Part shown: one piece after another, positions 8,317 to 17,688 of the stretch
Layout of the letters: the number at the start of each line of letters is the position of its first letter
Position numbering within the stretch: the stretch's first letter is position 1
Assembly (NCBI RefSeq): GCF_021603645.1
Contig: NZ_BQHJ01000004.1
Span: 124,001-188,000 of the forward strand
Source: Pseudomonas pseudonitroreducens
GTDB taxonomy: Bacteria > Pseudomonadota > Gammaproteobacteria > Pseudomonadales > Pseudomonadaceae
Direction of reading: 5' to 3'
Length of the DNA: 64,000 nt
Position numbers and translations under genes: made by a program
Notes under the pieces: generated by a model
Databases searched by the model: none
What the model was told of the DNA's origin: nothing
The model's input: only the letters and a program-made list of their open reading frames with translations

Positions 8317-8598
8317 GGGCCTTGATGAGTGAGTGGCCGCAAAGCCTTGAAAAGAAACGCCGCGGTCGTCACCCCAGATGGCTGTGGCCGGCATGCCGAC
8401 CGGCGAGGCCTGGTGACGCCAGGCAATAGCGCGCCGAATTCTATCATGTGGTTTTTCGCTGGCGACAGTCGGTTGGCGCGTTGGCAGGCTATTTGTTTCA
8501 GGCGCATGACAGGCCTGGGCGCACCCGCCGGACCCGGTGCGAGCGGCGGCTGTTCCTGAACCCGTCCGACCGCGGGGCGGTCGGGCGGGTTCAGTCAC
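8317..8598. other. intergenic region, DUF2950 gene to rlo-like operon
   Basis: 282 bases without a supported gene. Near its right end (about 8560-8590) an imperfect GC-rich hairpin with CCGACCG / CGGTCGG arms could end the DUF2950 transcript, though without a clear U-run. The promoter of the rlo-like unit should lie here; no confident elements were found. Confidence 0.5.
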
Positions 8599-9492
8599 TC
8601 AGGGTTTTTCCTGCTCTGCGGAGACCTCGGTCCAGCTGCTGTCCGGGTCGAAGCGGGTCATCTTCTTGGCGATCCTGTCGCTCTCCGGGCCGAGGTTCTT
8701 GGAGAAGATCTCGCCATCGTGGCTGATCATGAAGCTCATGACGCCGCTGTCGCCGTACTTCACCGGCCAGGCGACCAGCGCGAAACCACGGGTCATCCTG
8801 CCGCCGATCCGGTAGTCGTAGGCGCCGCCGGGCGCCGAGGGGCCCTGGGCGGTGAGGATGCGGTAGTGGTAACCATGCCAGCCGTCGCCGGGCAATTCGT
8901 CGCCGAACAGCGGGCCGAGCGGACTTTCCTCTCCGCCTTCCTCCTCCGGCCAGTACAGCCCGTCATGCTGCCCGTCGCTGCTGACGAACTTCTGCGCGTA
9001 TTCCAGGACGCCGTCGCCGTTGCGATCCACTTCGGCGTAATCCATCTGCGCATCGTGGTACGCCTGCACGGCTTCCAGGGTCGACTCTTCGTTGCGGCCG
9101 ATGCGGCGAATGCGGATTTCCTCGCCGCCGGCCTTGGCATTGAAGGCCCAGCCGTTCTTCTCGTGGACGATCGGCAGGGGCAGGGTCCACGGGTCGTTGC
9201 CGACGACCAGATGGGCGAGGTGGGGGTTGTCCTTCTCGATCTGGTGTTTGTCCTTGTAGTGGGCGAGGAAGGCATCCACTTCGTCCCGATCGATGCCAGC
9301 AGTCGGAATGTAACTCTGCCAGTCCTTGCCCAGCAGCGCAGCGAGGCGTTCGGGGTCGGCCTTTTCGCTGCCAAGCGCGGCGATGAAGGCGTCGGCGGCT
9401 GCGTCGGGGGTGGGGAAGCTTTCCTGGGCCAGCAGGCTGGCGGGCAGGGCGGCGAGGAGGGCGAGCGCCAGCAGGCGCGAGGCGATGGGCAT
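8599..9492 (-). CDS. DUF2950 domain secreted protein
   Basis: The protein has 297 residues from the ATG at 9492, which is preceded by AGGAGACGAGCC; the longer frame reading into the previous gene is rejected. The signal peptide ends near residue 22 (LLA then QESF). The rest matches the DUF2950 pattern: a DAADAFIAAL segment, a central region with an EF-hand-like DRNGDGVLEYAQKF, and a GYHYRILTAQG stretch followed by a Gly-rich C-terminal domain. It begins 10 bases after the DUF3300 gene, with which it forms a recurrent pair in proteobacteria. Function unknown; probably periplasmic. Confidence 0.8.
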   Translation of the reverse strand: MPIASRLLALALLAALPASLLAQESFPTPDAAADAFIAALGSEKADPERLAALLGKDWQSYIPTAGIDRDEVDAFLAHYKDKHQIEKDNPHLAHLVVGNDPWTLPLPIVHEKNGWAFNAKAGGEEIRIRRIGRNEESTLEAVQAYHDAQMDYAEVDRNGDGVLEYAQKFVSSDGQHDGLYWPEEEGGEESPLGPLFGDELPGDGWHGYHYRILTAQGPSAPGGAYDYRIGGRMTRGFALVAWPVKYGDSGVMSFMISHDGEIFSKNLGPESDRIAKKMTRFDPDSSWTEVSAEQEKP

Positions 9493-9502
9493 GGCTCGTC
9501 TC

Positions 9503-11140
9503 CTATCGGCGTCCGCCGCCACGAGGCGCGCGGGCAGGGCGTTGTACGGTATGGCCGGCGCGGGCGGCCTGCGGGCGGCTGGCAGCGGCGCGACTGGCTT
9601 GCCCGCGGTTGGCGATCTCGCGGGTTTGCCTCGGGTTGCTGGCGCCGGCAAAGGCATTGTTGCGTGGCGCCTGGCTCCTGGCGTGCTGTTGACGGGCCTG
9701 TTCGCGGATCTGCTGGTTGTTCTGCGCCCGGGGCCGTTGCTGTGCCGGGTTGCTGCGGTTCTGCATGGCGTTCTGCGCCCGCTGCCGGTTTTCAGGATTG
9801 TTCTTCAGCTCACGAGTGGCGTTCTGCGCGCGCTCGCGGGCCTGATTGGCGTCGCGTGGTTCGCGGTTGGCCTGTTGCGCGCGCTGGAGCGCTTGCGGGT
9901 TGTCGCGCAGGTCGCGGGTCGCCGCCTGGGCACGCTCGCGCGCCTGCTGGTTGTTCGCTGCCGGGGCGATGCCGCGCTGTGCCAGGCTGTCCCGGGCGCG
10001 GGAGCGCTCCTGCGCCTTGGCCGAGTCGAAGCCGCGCATCGCTTCGCGTTGTTCGCCGCCCGCCAGCCGTCGGTTGTACTGCTCACGGCTGCGAGCGTCG
10101 CGGTAGGGCACGCCGTTGCGGTAGGTCGGGTCATGGCGCCAGGCCGCACGGTTGCCATTGATGTTCTGGCTGAACTCGCGATTCACGTTGCGGTTGACGT
10201 TCCGGTTGCTGTTGAAGTTGTTGTAGTGCTCCACGTCCACGTCGATCTCGTGGTCGTCCCAGTCGCAGTCGCCCCAGAGCGAGCCGACGATGGCGACGCC
10301 CGCGCCGAATGCCAGGCCGCTGGCCAGTGCGGTAGCGACGGGGTATTCCGGCGGCGGCGGGTAGTAGACCGGCGGACTGGACGGGTAGGCCCAGGTGCCA
10401 TAAACCTGCGTGGGGTTGTAGCTGGGCACGTAGACCACCTGCGGATTGGCCGGCTCGATGACGATCGTCTGCGCCGGTGCAGGTTGCTGAGTGACCACGG
10501 TGCTGCCTGAGGAAGGCTGTGCGGGCGCCGCTGCGGCCGGCTTCAGCGTAACGGTCTGCTGTTCGTTGGAGCTCAGGTTGCCGGCGGCCTGGGCCTGGCG
10601 GCGCAGGCGCTGGATGGAATCCATCACGGCGTCCGGCTGGGCCAGGAAGGCATCGCCGACCCGCTGGACCCACGCGGGGTCCTGGCCCAGCGTGACCAGT
10701 ACCAACGGGAAGGCGACCAGCGATTGCACGCTCGGGTCCCATGGCTGATCTGCCACCTGCTTGACGGCGTCATCGCCACTGACTTTAGGGTGCGCCTTCG
10801 ACCATGCTGCCGCGTCGGCGACATTGCCGGGATAGGTGGTCGCCATCAGCACCTGCGCCAGCAGGGAATCGGGGTACAGAGCCAGAGGCGCGAGCATCTG
10901 GTCCAGTTGCTCGTTGCTGAACACCGCCTGGGACTGTTGCTCGGGCGCAGCCGGTGCTGGCGTCGCCGGTTGTGCGGGCGCGGCAGTCGGGGCCGGGGCC
11001 GGTGGCGGCGCTGGCACAGCGGCGGGCTGGGGGGTGGCTGGTGGGCTTGGGGTGGCCTTTTGGGCGTTGGGCGGTTCGTCCGAATCACAACCCGACAGCG
11101 CCAGCAATAAGGCCAGAACCAGATACTGACATCCTCGCAT
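9503..11140 (-). CDS. DUF3300 domain lipoprotein with Arg/Asn/Gln-rich tail
   Basis: The protein has 545 residues. The N-terminus ends in a lipobox (LSGC, Cys at about 18), followed by an Ala/Pro-rich linker (about 25-75) and the DUF3300 domain (about 80-300) with LDQMLAPLALYPDSLLAQVL, then VVYVPSYNPTQVYGTW and a Pro/Tyr stretch. The last 200 residues are low-complexity and basic, with repeated QARERAQ.ATR / NPxxxQRAQ units. Together with the DUF2950 gene it makes a two-gene operon. The domain has no established function. A positively charged disordered tail on a lipoprotein suggests contact with cell wall, nucleic acid or LPS, which is inference. Confidence 0.8.
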   Translation of the reverse strand: MRGCQYLVLALLLALSGCDSDEPPNAQKATPSPPATPQPAAVPAPPPAPAPTAAPAQPATPAPAAPEQQSQAVFSNEQLDQMLAPLALYPDSLLAQVLMATTYPGNVADAAAWSKAHPKVSGDDAVKQVADQPWDPSVQSLVAFPLVLVTLGQDPAWVQRVGDAFLAQPDAVMDSIQRLRRQAQAAGNLSSNEQQTVTLKPAAAAPAQPSSGSTVVTQQPAPAQTIVIEPANPQVVYVPSYNPTQVYGTWAYPSSPPVYYPPPPEYPVATALASGLAFGAGVAIVGSLWGDCDWDDHEIDVDVEHYNNFNSNRNVNRNVNREFSQNINGNRAAWRHDPTYRNGVPYRDARSREQYNRRLAGGEQREAMRGFDSAKAQERSRARDSLAQRGIAPAANNQQARERAQAATRDLRDNPQALQRAQQANREPRDANQARERAQNATRELKNNPENRQRAQNAMQNRSNPAQQRPRAQNNQQIREQARQQHARSQAPRNNAFAGASNPRQTREIANRGQASRAAASRPQAARAGHTVQRPARAPRGGGRR

Positions 11141-11302
11141 GGCGCTCTCCTGTGCCGTTGCAGTGGAATGCCCGCCCCATGACCTGGGTCATGGGCAAAT
11201 CGTGGGTCTGGAGAATGATAGGCGCAGCGGCGAGAAGCTGCCGAAAGATCAACGGCCGGGAGGACCGGCCGCTGCAGGAAGGTAGGGGGAAAGCCCGGAC
11301 AG

Positions 11303-12121
11303 TTACTTCAGGCGGCGCTCGACGCCTTTTTCCACGAGGATCTTCGCGGAGATCTCCTCCACCGAGAAATGCGTGGAATTGATGTAGGCGATGTTCTCGC
11401 GGCGGAACAGGTTTTCCACCTCGCGAACTTCGAACTCGCACTGGGCGAAGCTGGCGTAGCGGCTGTTGGGCTTGCGTTCGTGGCGGATCGCGGTGAGCCG
11501 GTCCGGGTCGATGGTCAGGCCGAACAGCTTGTGCTTGTAGGGCTTGAGCGCATTGGGCAGCTGCAGGCGCTCCATGTCCTCTTCGGTCAGCGGGTAGTTG
11601 GCCGCGCGAATGCCGTATTGCAGGGCCATATAGAGGCAGGTGGGCGTCTTGCCGCAGCGCGAGACGCCGACCAGGATCAGGTCGGCCTTGTCGTAGTAGT
11701 GGGTGCGGGCGCCGTCGTCGTTGTCGAGGGCGAAGTTCACCGCATCGATCCGCTCCATGTAATGCGGGTTATGGCCGATGCTGTGGGATTTTCCGACGGA
11801 ATACGACGAGTCTGAGGATAATTCTTGCTCGAGCGGGGACAAAAAGGTCGAGAAGATGTCAATCATGAAACCGTTGGATTGCGCAAGGACCGAACGGATC
11901 TCACGATTGACGATGGTATCGAAGATGATTGGCCTTGCCCCGTCCGCCTCCGCAGCCCGGTTGATTTGCTGTACCATGACGCGCGCCTTTTCTTCGGTAT
12001 CGATGTAAGGTCGTGTCAGTTTGGTGAAATTGATGTTCTCGAACTGCGCCAGAAGGCTCTGGCCGAGGGTTTCGGCAGTGATGCCGGTGCCGTCGGAAAT
12101 GAAGAATGCAGTTCGTTTCAT
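11303..12121 (-). CDS. ppsR: phosphoenolpyruvate synthase regulatory protein (bifunctional kinase/pyrophosphorylase)
   Basis: The protein has 272 residues, the normal family length. PpsR (DUF299) inactivates PEP synthase by ADP-dependent phosphorylation of a Thr next to the catalytic His and reactivates it by Pi-dependent dephosphorylation. Seen here: the start [20 protein letters not shown], conserved IDYS-like substrate segments around 85-125 and the P-loop-like GVSRCGKT at 152-159. The gene is divergent from ppsA, its target, across a 166-base shared promoter region, as in P. aeruginosa (PA1769/PA1770). Confidence 0.95.
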   Translation of the reverse strand: MKRTAFFISDGTGITAETLGQSLLAQFENINFTKLTRPYIDTEEKARVMVQQINRAAEADGARPIIFDTIVNREIRSVLAQSNGFMIDIFSTFLSPLEQELSSDSSYSVGKSHSIGHNPHYMERIDAVNFALDNDDGARTHYYDKADLILVGVSRCGKTPTCLYMALQYGIRAANYPLTEEDMERLQLPNALKPYKHKLFGLTIDPDRLTAIRHERKPNSRYASFAQCEFEVREVENLFRRENIAYINSTHFSVEEISAKILVEKGVERRLK

Positions 12122-12143
12122 GTGCGCTGCGGGCCTTATAGGT

Positions 12144-12156
12144 AGGATCGAATCCT
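12144..12156. promoter_or_regulatory. short palindrome in the ppsR-ppsA divergent region
   Basis: AGGATCGAATCCT is a perfect inverted repeat (5-base arms, 3-base centre) just upstream of ppsR. It could be an operator for the divergent pair, but no known consensus was matched. Confidence 0.3.
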
Positions 12157-12287
12157 GGTTATGATAGGCCCCGCGTTTGCAAGGCCCTTTGCCGGGGCAT
12201 TCTCACCCATTTTTCCGGCTCCGGCCAGACAGGGTGGGGCCGCACCGACTTGTATGACCTTTTCCAACACTTAGTGGAGAGATCACC

Positions 12288-14657
12288 TTGGTAGAGTACG
12301 TAGTTTCCCTCGATAAGCTCGGCGTCCACGATGTCGAACATGTGGGGGGCAAGAACGCATCCCTGGGCGAAATGATCAGCAACCTCGCCGGTGCCGGCGT
12401 TTCCGTACCGGGTGGCTTCGCCACTACCGCCCAGGCCTACCGTGACTTCCTCGAGCAGAGCGGCCTGAACGATCGCATCCACGCGGCCCTCGACGCCCTC
12501 GACGTGGACGACGTCAATGCCCTGGCCAAGACCGGCGCACAGATCCGCCAGTGGGTGATGGACGCCGAATTCCCTGAGCGTCTCGACGCCGAGATTCGCA
12601 AGGCCTTTGCCGAGATGGCCGGCAGCAACGACAACATGGCCGTGGCCGTGCGTTCCTCCGCCACCGCCGAAGACCTGCCGGATGCTTCCTTCGCCGGCCA
12701 GCAGGAGACCTTCCTGAACATCCGCGGCGTGGACAACGTGATCCGCGCGGCCAAGGAAGTCTTCGCCTCCCTTTTCAATGACCGTGCCATTGCCTACCGC
12801 GTGCACCAGGGCTTCGACCACAAACTGGTCGCCCTGTCCGCCGGCGTGCAGCGCATGGTTCGCTCGGAAACCGGTACTGCCGGGGTAATGTTCACCCTGG
12901 ATACCGAATCCGGTTTCCGTGACGTGGTGTTCATCACCGGTGCCTACGGCCTCGGCGAGACCGTGGTGCAGGGTGCGGTGAACCCCGACGAGTTCTACGT
13001 CCACAAGCCGACCCTGGAAGCCGGCCGTCCGGCCATCCTGCGTCGCAACCTGGGCAGCAAGGCCATCAAGATGATCTACGGCGACGAAGCCAAGGCCGGC
13101 AAATCGGTCAAGGTGGTCGATGTGGAGAAGGCCGATCGCGCTCGCTTCGCCCTGTCCGACGCCGAGGTGATCGAACTGGCCAAGCAGGCTCTGATCATTG
13201 AGAAACACTACCAGCGTCCGATGGACATCGAATGGGCCAAGGACGGTGACGACGGCAAGCTGTACATCGTGCAGGCCCGCCCGGAAACCGTGAAGAGCCG
13301 TTCCAGCGCCAACGTGATGGAGCGCTACCTGCTCAAGGAAAAAGGCAAGGTCCTGGTCGAGGGCCGAGCCATCGGCCAGCGCATTGGCGCAGGTCCGGTG
13401 AAGGTGATCCACGACGTTTCCGAGATGGACAAGGTCCAGCCGGGCGACGTACTGGTCTCCGACATGACCGACCCAGACTGGGAGCCGGTGATGAAGCGCG
13501 CCAGCGCCATCGTCACCAACCGTGGCGGCCGTACCTGCCACGCTGCGATCATCGCCCGTGAACTGGGTATCCCGGCTGTCGTCGGCTGTGGCAACGCCAC
13601 CCAGGCGCTGAAAGATGGCCAGCGTGTGACCGTGTCCTGCGCCGAAGGCGACACCGGTCTGATCTACGAAGGCGAACTGGGCTTCGACGTCCGCCAGAAC
13701 TCGGTCGACGCCATGCCCGAGCTGCCGTTCAAGATCATGATGAACGTCGGCAACCCCGACCGTGCCTTCGACTTCGCGCAGCTGCCGAACGAAGGCGTGG
13801 GCCTGGCCCGCCTCGAATTCATCATCAACCGCATGATCGGCGTGCACCCCAAGGCTCTGCTGAACTTCGCCAGCCTGCCGGCGGACATCAAGGAAAGCGT
13901 CGAGAAGCGTATCGCCGGTTACGACGATCCGGTCGGTTTCTACGTCGAGAAGCTGGTCGAGGGCGTCAGCACCCTGGCCGCTGCCTTCTGGCCGAAGAAG
14001 GTCATCGTGCGCCTGTCGGACTTCAAGTCCAACGAATACGCCAACCTGATCGGCGGCAAGCTCTACGAGCCGGAAGAAGAGAACCCGATGCTCGGCTTCC
14101 GTGGCGCCTCGCGCTACATCAGCGAATCCTTCCGTGACTGCTTCGAGCTCGAATGCCGCGCGATGAAGAAGGTCCGCAACGAAATGGGCCTGACCAACGT
14201 CGAGCTGATGGTGCCGTTCGTCCGTACCCTGGGCGAAGCCTCCCAGGTCGTCGACCTGCTGACCACCAACGGTCTCAAGCGTGGCGAGAACGGCCTGCGC
14301 GTCATCATGATGTGCGAGTTGCCGTCCAACGCCTTGTTGGCGGATGAGTTCCTCGAGTTCTTCGACGGCTTCTCCATTGGCTCCAACGACCTGACCCAGC
14401 TGACCCTGGGGCTGGACCGTGACTCGGGCATCGTTGCGCATCTGTTCGACGAGCGTAACCCGGCCGTGAAGAAGCTGCTGTCCAACGCCATCCAGGCGTG
14501 CAACCGTGCCGGCAAGTACATCGGCATCTGCGGCCAGGGCCCGTCGGATCATCCGGACCTCGCCAAGTGGCTGATGGAACAGGGCATCGAGAGCGTATCG
14601 CTGAACCCCGACTCGGTCCTCGATACCTGGTTCTTCCTCGCTGAAGGTCAGTCCTGA
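12288..14657 (+). CDS. ppsA: phosphoenolpyruvate synthase
   Basis: The protein has 789 residues. It converts pyruvate + ATP to PEP + AMP + Pi for gluconeogenesis. Domains in order: ATP-grasp-like nucleotide-binding domain (about 1-340), swivelling phosphohistidine domain with catalytic His418 in [21 protein letters not shown], and a PEP-utilising TIM barrel (about 470-789) with the Cys-containing [10 protein letters not shown] active-site loop. The start codon is TTG at 12288, 6 bases after a GTGGAGAG ribosome site; it gives the N-terminus expected for the family ([11 protein letters not shown]). Divergent ppsR encodes its phosphorylation regulator. The Thr416 before Cys-His418 is the expected PpsR target. 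Confidence 0.97.
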   Translation: MVEYVVSLDKLGVHDVEHVGGKNASLGEMISNLAGAGVSVPGGFATTAQAYRDFLEQSGLNDRIHAALDALDVDDVNALAKTGAQIRQWVMDAEFPERLDAEIRKAFAEMAGSNDNMAVAVRSSATAEDLPDASFAGQQETFLNIRGVDNVIRAAKEVFASLFNDRAIAYRVHQGFDHKLVALSAGVQRMVRSETGTAGVMFTLDTESGFRDVVFITGAYGLGETVVQGAVNPDEFYVHKPTLEAGRPAILRRNLGSKAIKMIYGDEAKAGKSVKVVDVEKADRARFALSDAEVIELAKQALIIEKHYQRPMDIEWAKDGDDGKLYIVQARPETVKSRSSANVMERYLLKEKGKVLVEGRAIGQRIGAGPVKVIHDVSEMDKVQPGDVLVSDMTDPDWEPVMKRASAIVTNRGGRTCHAAIIARELGIPAVVGCGNATQALKDGQRVTVSCAEGDTGLIYEGELGFDVRQNSVDAMPELPFKIMMNVGNPDRAFDFAQLPNEGVGLARLEFIINRMIGVHPKALLNFASLPADIKESVEKRIAGYDDPVGFYVEKLVEGVSTLAAAFWPKKVIVRLSDFKSNEYANLIGGKLYEPEEENPMLGFRGASRYISESFRDCFELECRAMKKVRNEMGLTNVELMVPFVRTLGEASQVVDLLTTNGLKRGENGLRVIMMCELPSNALLADEFLEFFDGFSIGSNDLTQLTLGLDRDSGIVAHLFDERNPAVKKLLSNAIQACNRAGKYIGICGQGPSDHPDLAKWLMEQGIESVSLNPDSVLDTWFFLAEGQS

Positions 14658-14678
14658 CGTTTCCTTTACCATCCTGAG

Positions 14679-14708
14679 AAGGGCGGGTGATTTCACCCGC
14701 CCTTTTTT
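14679..14708 (+). terminator. ppsA terminator
   Basis: GGGCGGGTGA / TCACCCGCCC hairpin followed by TTTTTT. It ends 14 bases before the next start codon. Confidence 0.9.
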
Positions 14709-14722
14709 GTGCAAGCGATTCC

Positions 14723-15697
14723 ATGCAAAGCAGCAGTCAACTTTTTCCTGTCGCGCTCGTGAGCGCCGAATTGCGCGGTGACCTCACCGAGGATGTTTAC
14801 CGCCTCAAGCCGAACAACAGCCCGGACACCAGCGTCGAGCTGGCAGTGACCCGCCTTGGCCGCTCCGAAGGCCGGCGTGGCGTGCCGGTGATCCTGTTGC
14901 ACGGCAGTTTCTCCAATCGTCGCTTCTGGTATTCGCCGAAGGGCATCGGCCTGGGCGCCTATCTGGCGCGCGCCGGTTTCGACGTGTGGATTCCAGAAAT
15001 GCGCGGCCACGGACTGTCGTTGCGCAACCAGGACTACGACCGCAATCGTGTCGCCGACTACGCTCGCTTCGACCTGCCGGCCCTCGCACGCTTCGTGGTC
15101 GAGCAGAGTGGTCAGGCACCACACTGGATCGGTCATTCCCTGGGTGGCATCACCCTTGCGGCGGCACTTGGCGGCGGCTATCTCGAAGAAGCCGAGGTGG
15201 CCAGCGTTGCCCTATGTGGCAGTCAGATCAGTCGCACCTACTGGCCGCTGAAGTTGCCGCCGGTTGCCTGGGGCGGGCGCTTCCTGCTCAAGCGCATGGG
15301 CGGCCTGTCGGGTTCGCGGCTCAAGCGTGGGCCTGAGGATGAGCCGCTGGGGCTCGCCCTGGAAACCCTGCGCTGGTACAGCCTGTTCGGCCGCTTCGGC
15401 GAAAAGGGCAATGACTGGTGGGGTGGTCTGCAGAATGTCCGCGTACCGGTGCTGGCGGTGGCGTCCGATGGCGATATCCAGGATCCGGCCTGGGCCTGTC
15501 GCATGCTGCTGGAGCAGTTCGGTTCCGAGGTCCGCGAGTACCTGCACCTGGGGCGGCGGCAGGGCTTCTCCGAGGATTTCGGCCACGTCGAGATGCTCAT
15601 CAGCAAGGGCGCCCAGCGCGAAGTCTGGCCAAGCCTGCAACACTGGCTGGAGCACGGTGGGTTGCCAGCGGAGCAGGGCGCTCTGGCCCAGGCTTGA
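14723..15697 (+). CDS. estX: alpha/beta-fold hydrolase (PA1771/EstX-like esterase)
   Basis: The protein has 324 residues from the ATG at 14723; an earlier in-frame start would overlap the ppsA terminator. The alpha/beta hydrolase pattern is clear: oxyanion segment VILLHGSFSNRRFWY (56-70), nucleophile elbow GHSLGG with Ser139, a late acidic residue in VASDGDIQDPAWA and a probable catalytic His in EDFGHVEML. No signal peptide is seen. The position between ppsA and the RraA-like gene matches PA1771. The substrate is not known from sequence. Confidence 0.85.
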   Translation: MQSSSQLFPVALVSAELRGDLTEDVYRLKPNNSPDTSVELAVTRLGRSEGRRGVPVILLHGSFSNRRFWYSPKGIGLGAYLARAGFDVWIPEMRGHGLSLRNQDYDRNRVADYARFDLPALARFVVEQSGQAPHWIGHSLGGITLAAALGGGYLEEAEVASVALCGSQISRTYWPLKLPPVAWGGRFLLKRMGGLSGSRLKRGPEDEPLGLALETLRWYSLFGRFGEKGNDWWGGLQNVRVPVLAVASDGDIQDPAWACRMLLEQFGSEVREYLHLGRRQGFSEDFGHVEMLISKGAQREVWPSLQHWLEHGGLPAEQGALAQA

Positions 15698-15793
15698 GCT
15701 TGGCGTGGCAGGGAGTAGACTGTGACGCCATTGCGGCTTTCGGTCACATCCAGGCCTGAAGCCGGCCGGATTTCATCAAGAGGAGCGTTTTCC

Positions 15794-16282
15794 ATGCATT
15801 ACGTCACCCCCGATCTGTGCGATGCCTACCCGGAGCTGGTCCAGGTCGTCGAGCCGATGTTCAGCAACTTCGGCGGACGGGACTCCTTCGGTGGCGAGAT
15901 CGTCACCATCAAGTGCTTCGAGGACAACTCGCTGGTCAAGGAGCAGGTCGAGAAGGACGGCAAGGGCAAGGTGCTGGTGGTGGATGGCGGCGGCTCGCTG
16001 CGCCGCGCGCTGCTGGGCGACATGCTGGCCGAGAAGGCTGCCAAGAGCGGCTGGGAAGGCATCGTGGTGTACGGCTGCATCCGTGACGTCGATGTGATCG
16101 CGCAGACCGATCTGGGCGTGCAGGCGCTGGCCAGCCATCCGATGAAGACCGACAAGCGCGGCATCGGTGATCTCAACGTGGCCGTGACCTTCGGCGGTAT
16201 CACCTTCCGCCCGGGCGAGTTCGTCTATGCCGATAACAACGGCATCATCGTTTCTCCTAAAGCGTTGAAAATGCCGGAATAA
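15794..16282 (+). CDS. RraA family protein (RNase E inhibitor-like / putative 4-hydroxy-4-methyl-2-oxoglutarate aldolase)
   Basis: The protein has 162 residues from the ATG at 15794, after an AAGAGGAG ribosome site. It matches the RraA fold: [17 protein letters not shown] start, [40 protein letters not shown] and the GCIRDVD motif used for metal/pyruvate binding by aldolase members. In E. coli RraA binds the C-terminal scaffold of RNase E and lowers its activity; related proteins are class II aldolases. Sequence alone does not decide between the two. A terminator separates it from cmaX, so it is probably transcribed alone (PA1772 equivalent). Confidence 0.85.
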   Translation: MHYVTPDLCDAYPELVQVVEPMFSNFGGRDSFGGEIVTIKCFEDNSLVKEQVEKDGKGKVLVVDGGGSLRRALLGDMLAEKAAKSGWEGIVVYGCIRDVDVIAQTDLGVQALASHPMKTDKRGIGDLNVAVTFGGITFRPGEFVYADNNGIIVSPKALKMPE

Positions 16283-16310
16283 TTCGAACCTTTCAGCAAG
16301 AGTTCGAGTC

Positions 16311-16341
16311 AATGCCGGAAGCGAAAGCTTCCGGCATTTTT
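16311..16341 (+). terminator. terminator after the RraA-like gene
   Basis: ATGCCGGAAGC-GAAA-GCTTCCGGCAT hairpin with a GAAA tetraloop and a T-run, 43 bases before cmaX. Confidence 0.9.
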
Positions 16342-16384
16342 CATGAGGCCTCGCGATAGCGATCGGGAGCGAAGGAAAAAAGGC

Positions 16385-17383
16385 ATGCAGCAGTACGAAA
16401 GCGGCACGGAACGCGGACTGATCGACGGTTTCGTACTGGATGGTCACGGCGGTGGCCGGCGGATCACCCGTAGCGAACTGCCGTTGCTGGATCTCAAGCC
16501 CGAGGAGAGCCTCTGGGTGCACTGGGATCGTGGTGTGCCCGAAGCCCAGGCCTGGTTGCGCGAATTGAGCGGCTTGAACGAATTCGCCTGTGACCTGTTG
16601 CTGGAGGAGGCGACCCGTCCGCGCCTGGTGGATCTGGGTGGCGAGCGCCTGCTGCTGTTCCTGCGCGGGGTCAACCTGAACCCCGGGGCGGTGCCCGAGG
16701 ACATGGTTTCCCTGCGCGTCTATGCCGAATCGCAACGTGTCATCTCGCTGCGCCTGCGCCCGCTCAAGGCTGTGGCGGACCTGCGGGCCGACCTCGACGC
16801 CGGACGTGGTCCGAAGACCGCCTCGGAAGTCGTGCTGTACCTTGCTCATTACCTCACCGATCGCGTCGATACCCTGATTGGCGGACTCGCCGACCAGCTT
16901 GACGCCATGGAGGAGGCTATCGAGGAGGACGAGCGCAGCATTCCCGACCAGCACCAGCTGCGCACCTTGCGGCGACGTGCCGCAGGCCTGCGCCGCTATC
17001 TGGCGCCGCAGCGGGAAATCTACTCGCAGATGGTCAGGTTCAAGGCAAACTGGACGGTCGCCGATGATGCCGATTACTGGAACGAGTTGTATAACCGCCT
17101 GACTCGCAACCTGGAAGAACTGGAACTGGTGCGCGAGCGCATCAGCCTGATCCAGGAAGCCGAACATCGTCGAATTACCGAGCGGATGAACCGCACCATG
17201 TACCTGCTTGGTATCATCACCGGCTTTTTCCTGCCCATGAGCTTCGTGACCGGTCTTCTGGGCATCAATGTCGGCGGTATTCCGGGCTCCAGCGCACCTT
17301 ACGGCTTCGCCGTGGCATGCGTGGTGATCCTCGCAATAGTGGCGTTCCAGTGGTGGGTCTTCCGCCGCCTGCGTTGGCTCTAG
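16385..17383 (+). CDS. cmaX: CmaX, CorA/ZntB-type divalent cation transporter
   Basis: The protein has 332 residues from the ATG at 16385; the frame could extend 14 codons upstream but the ribosome site (GAAGGAAAAAAGG) favours this start. It has an alpha/beta cytoplasmic domain (about 1-190), a long charged helix leading to the pore (about 190-270), and two C-terminal membrane helices (about 272-292 and 305-325) with the pore-loop signature GIN (GLLGINVGG), as in ZntB rather than the GMN of CorA. It is the first gene of the cmaX-cfrX-cmpX-sigX envelope-stress cluster (PA1773). The transported ion is uncertain. Confidence 0.9.
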   Translation: MQQYESGTERGLIDGFVLDGHGGGRRITRSELPLLDLKPEESLWVHWDRGVPEAQAWLRELSGLNEFACDLLLEEATRPRLVDLGGERLLLFLRGVNLNPGAVPEDMVSLRVYAESQRVISLRLRPLKAVADLRADLDAGRGPKTASEVVLYLAHYLTDRVDTLIGGLADQLDAMEEAIEEDERSIPDQHQLRTLRRRAAGLRRYLAPQREIYSQMVRFKANWTVADDADYWNELYNRLTRNLEELELVRERISLIQEAEHRRITERMNRTMYLLGIITGFFLPMSFVTGLLGINVGGIPGSSAPYGFAVACVVILAIVAFQWWVFRRLRWL

Positions 17384-17437
17384 GTGTGACTTTTGAGGTG
17401 GTGAGGGCGTCAAGCACCTCACACAGGCGAGGTGCGT

Positions 17438-17686
17438 ATGCACGATCCATTTGAAGAATCCCTGCGCGACCTGCTGCGCATGCCCCCGGAACAGCCGGGT
17501 GATGACTCGCGTCTGGATCGCGTCCTGAAAACTGCCAACCGGCAGGTGGGTGCGGGCGATCTGTTCAGCCTGGTCGGGCACTGGTTCGAAGCGCTGACCA
17601 TTGGCGTGAGCCGTGGAGCCCTGCACCTTGCACCGGTTTCGCGCCGCGCGCAGAATTCCGCCCCTTCCGCTGACAAGGCCGACTGA
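17438..17686 (+). CDS. cfrX: CfrX (CrfX), small protein of the sigX cluster
   Basis: The protein has 82 residues from the ATG at 17438, 6 bases after AGGCGAGG; a GTG two codons earlier overlaps that ribosome site. The sequence is mostly polar with one mildly hydrophobic segment (about 40-60, DLFSLVGHWFEALTIGVSR) and no recognised domain. It lies between cmaX and cmpX exactly as PA1774 does, with only 2 bases to cmpX. Function unknown; SigX- and AlgU-dependent in P. aeruginosa according to the literature on this operon. Confidence 0.85.
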   Translation: MHDPFEESLRDLLRMPPEQPGDDSRLDRVLKTANRQVGAGDLFSLVGHWFEALTIGVSRGALHLAPVSRRAQNSAPSADKAD

Positions 17687-17688
17687 AC

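Noticed and set aside
12159-14714. 851-codon minus-strand frame opposite ppsA
   Set aside because: Exact antisense of a strongly conserved gene, including its terminator; no ribosome site or domain.
16283-16310. AlgU-type promoter (GAACCT ... TCAAT) before cmaX
   Set aside because: Only a partial match to GAACTT-N16-17-TCTGA, and it lies upstream of the terminator at 16311-16341, so it could not drive cmaX without read-through.
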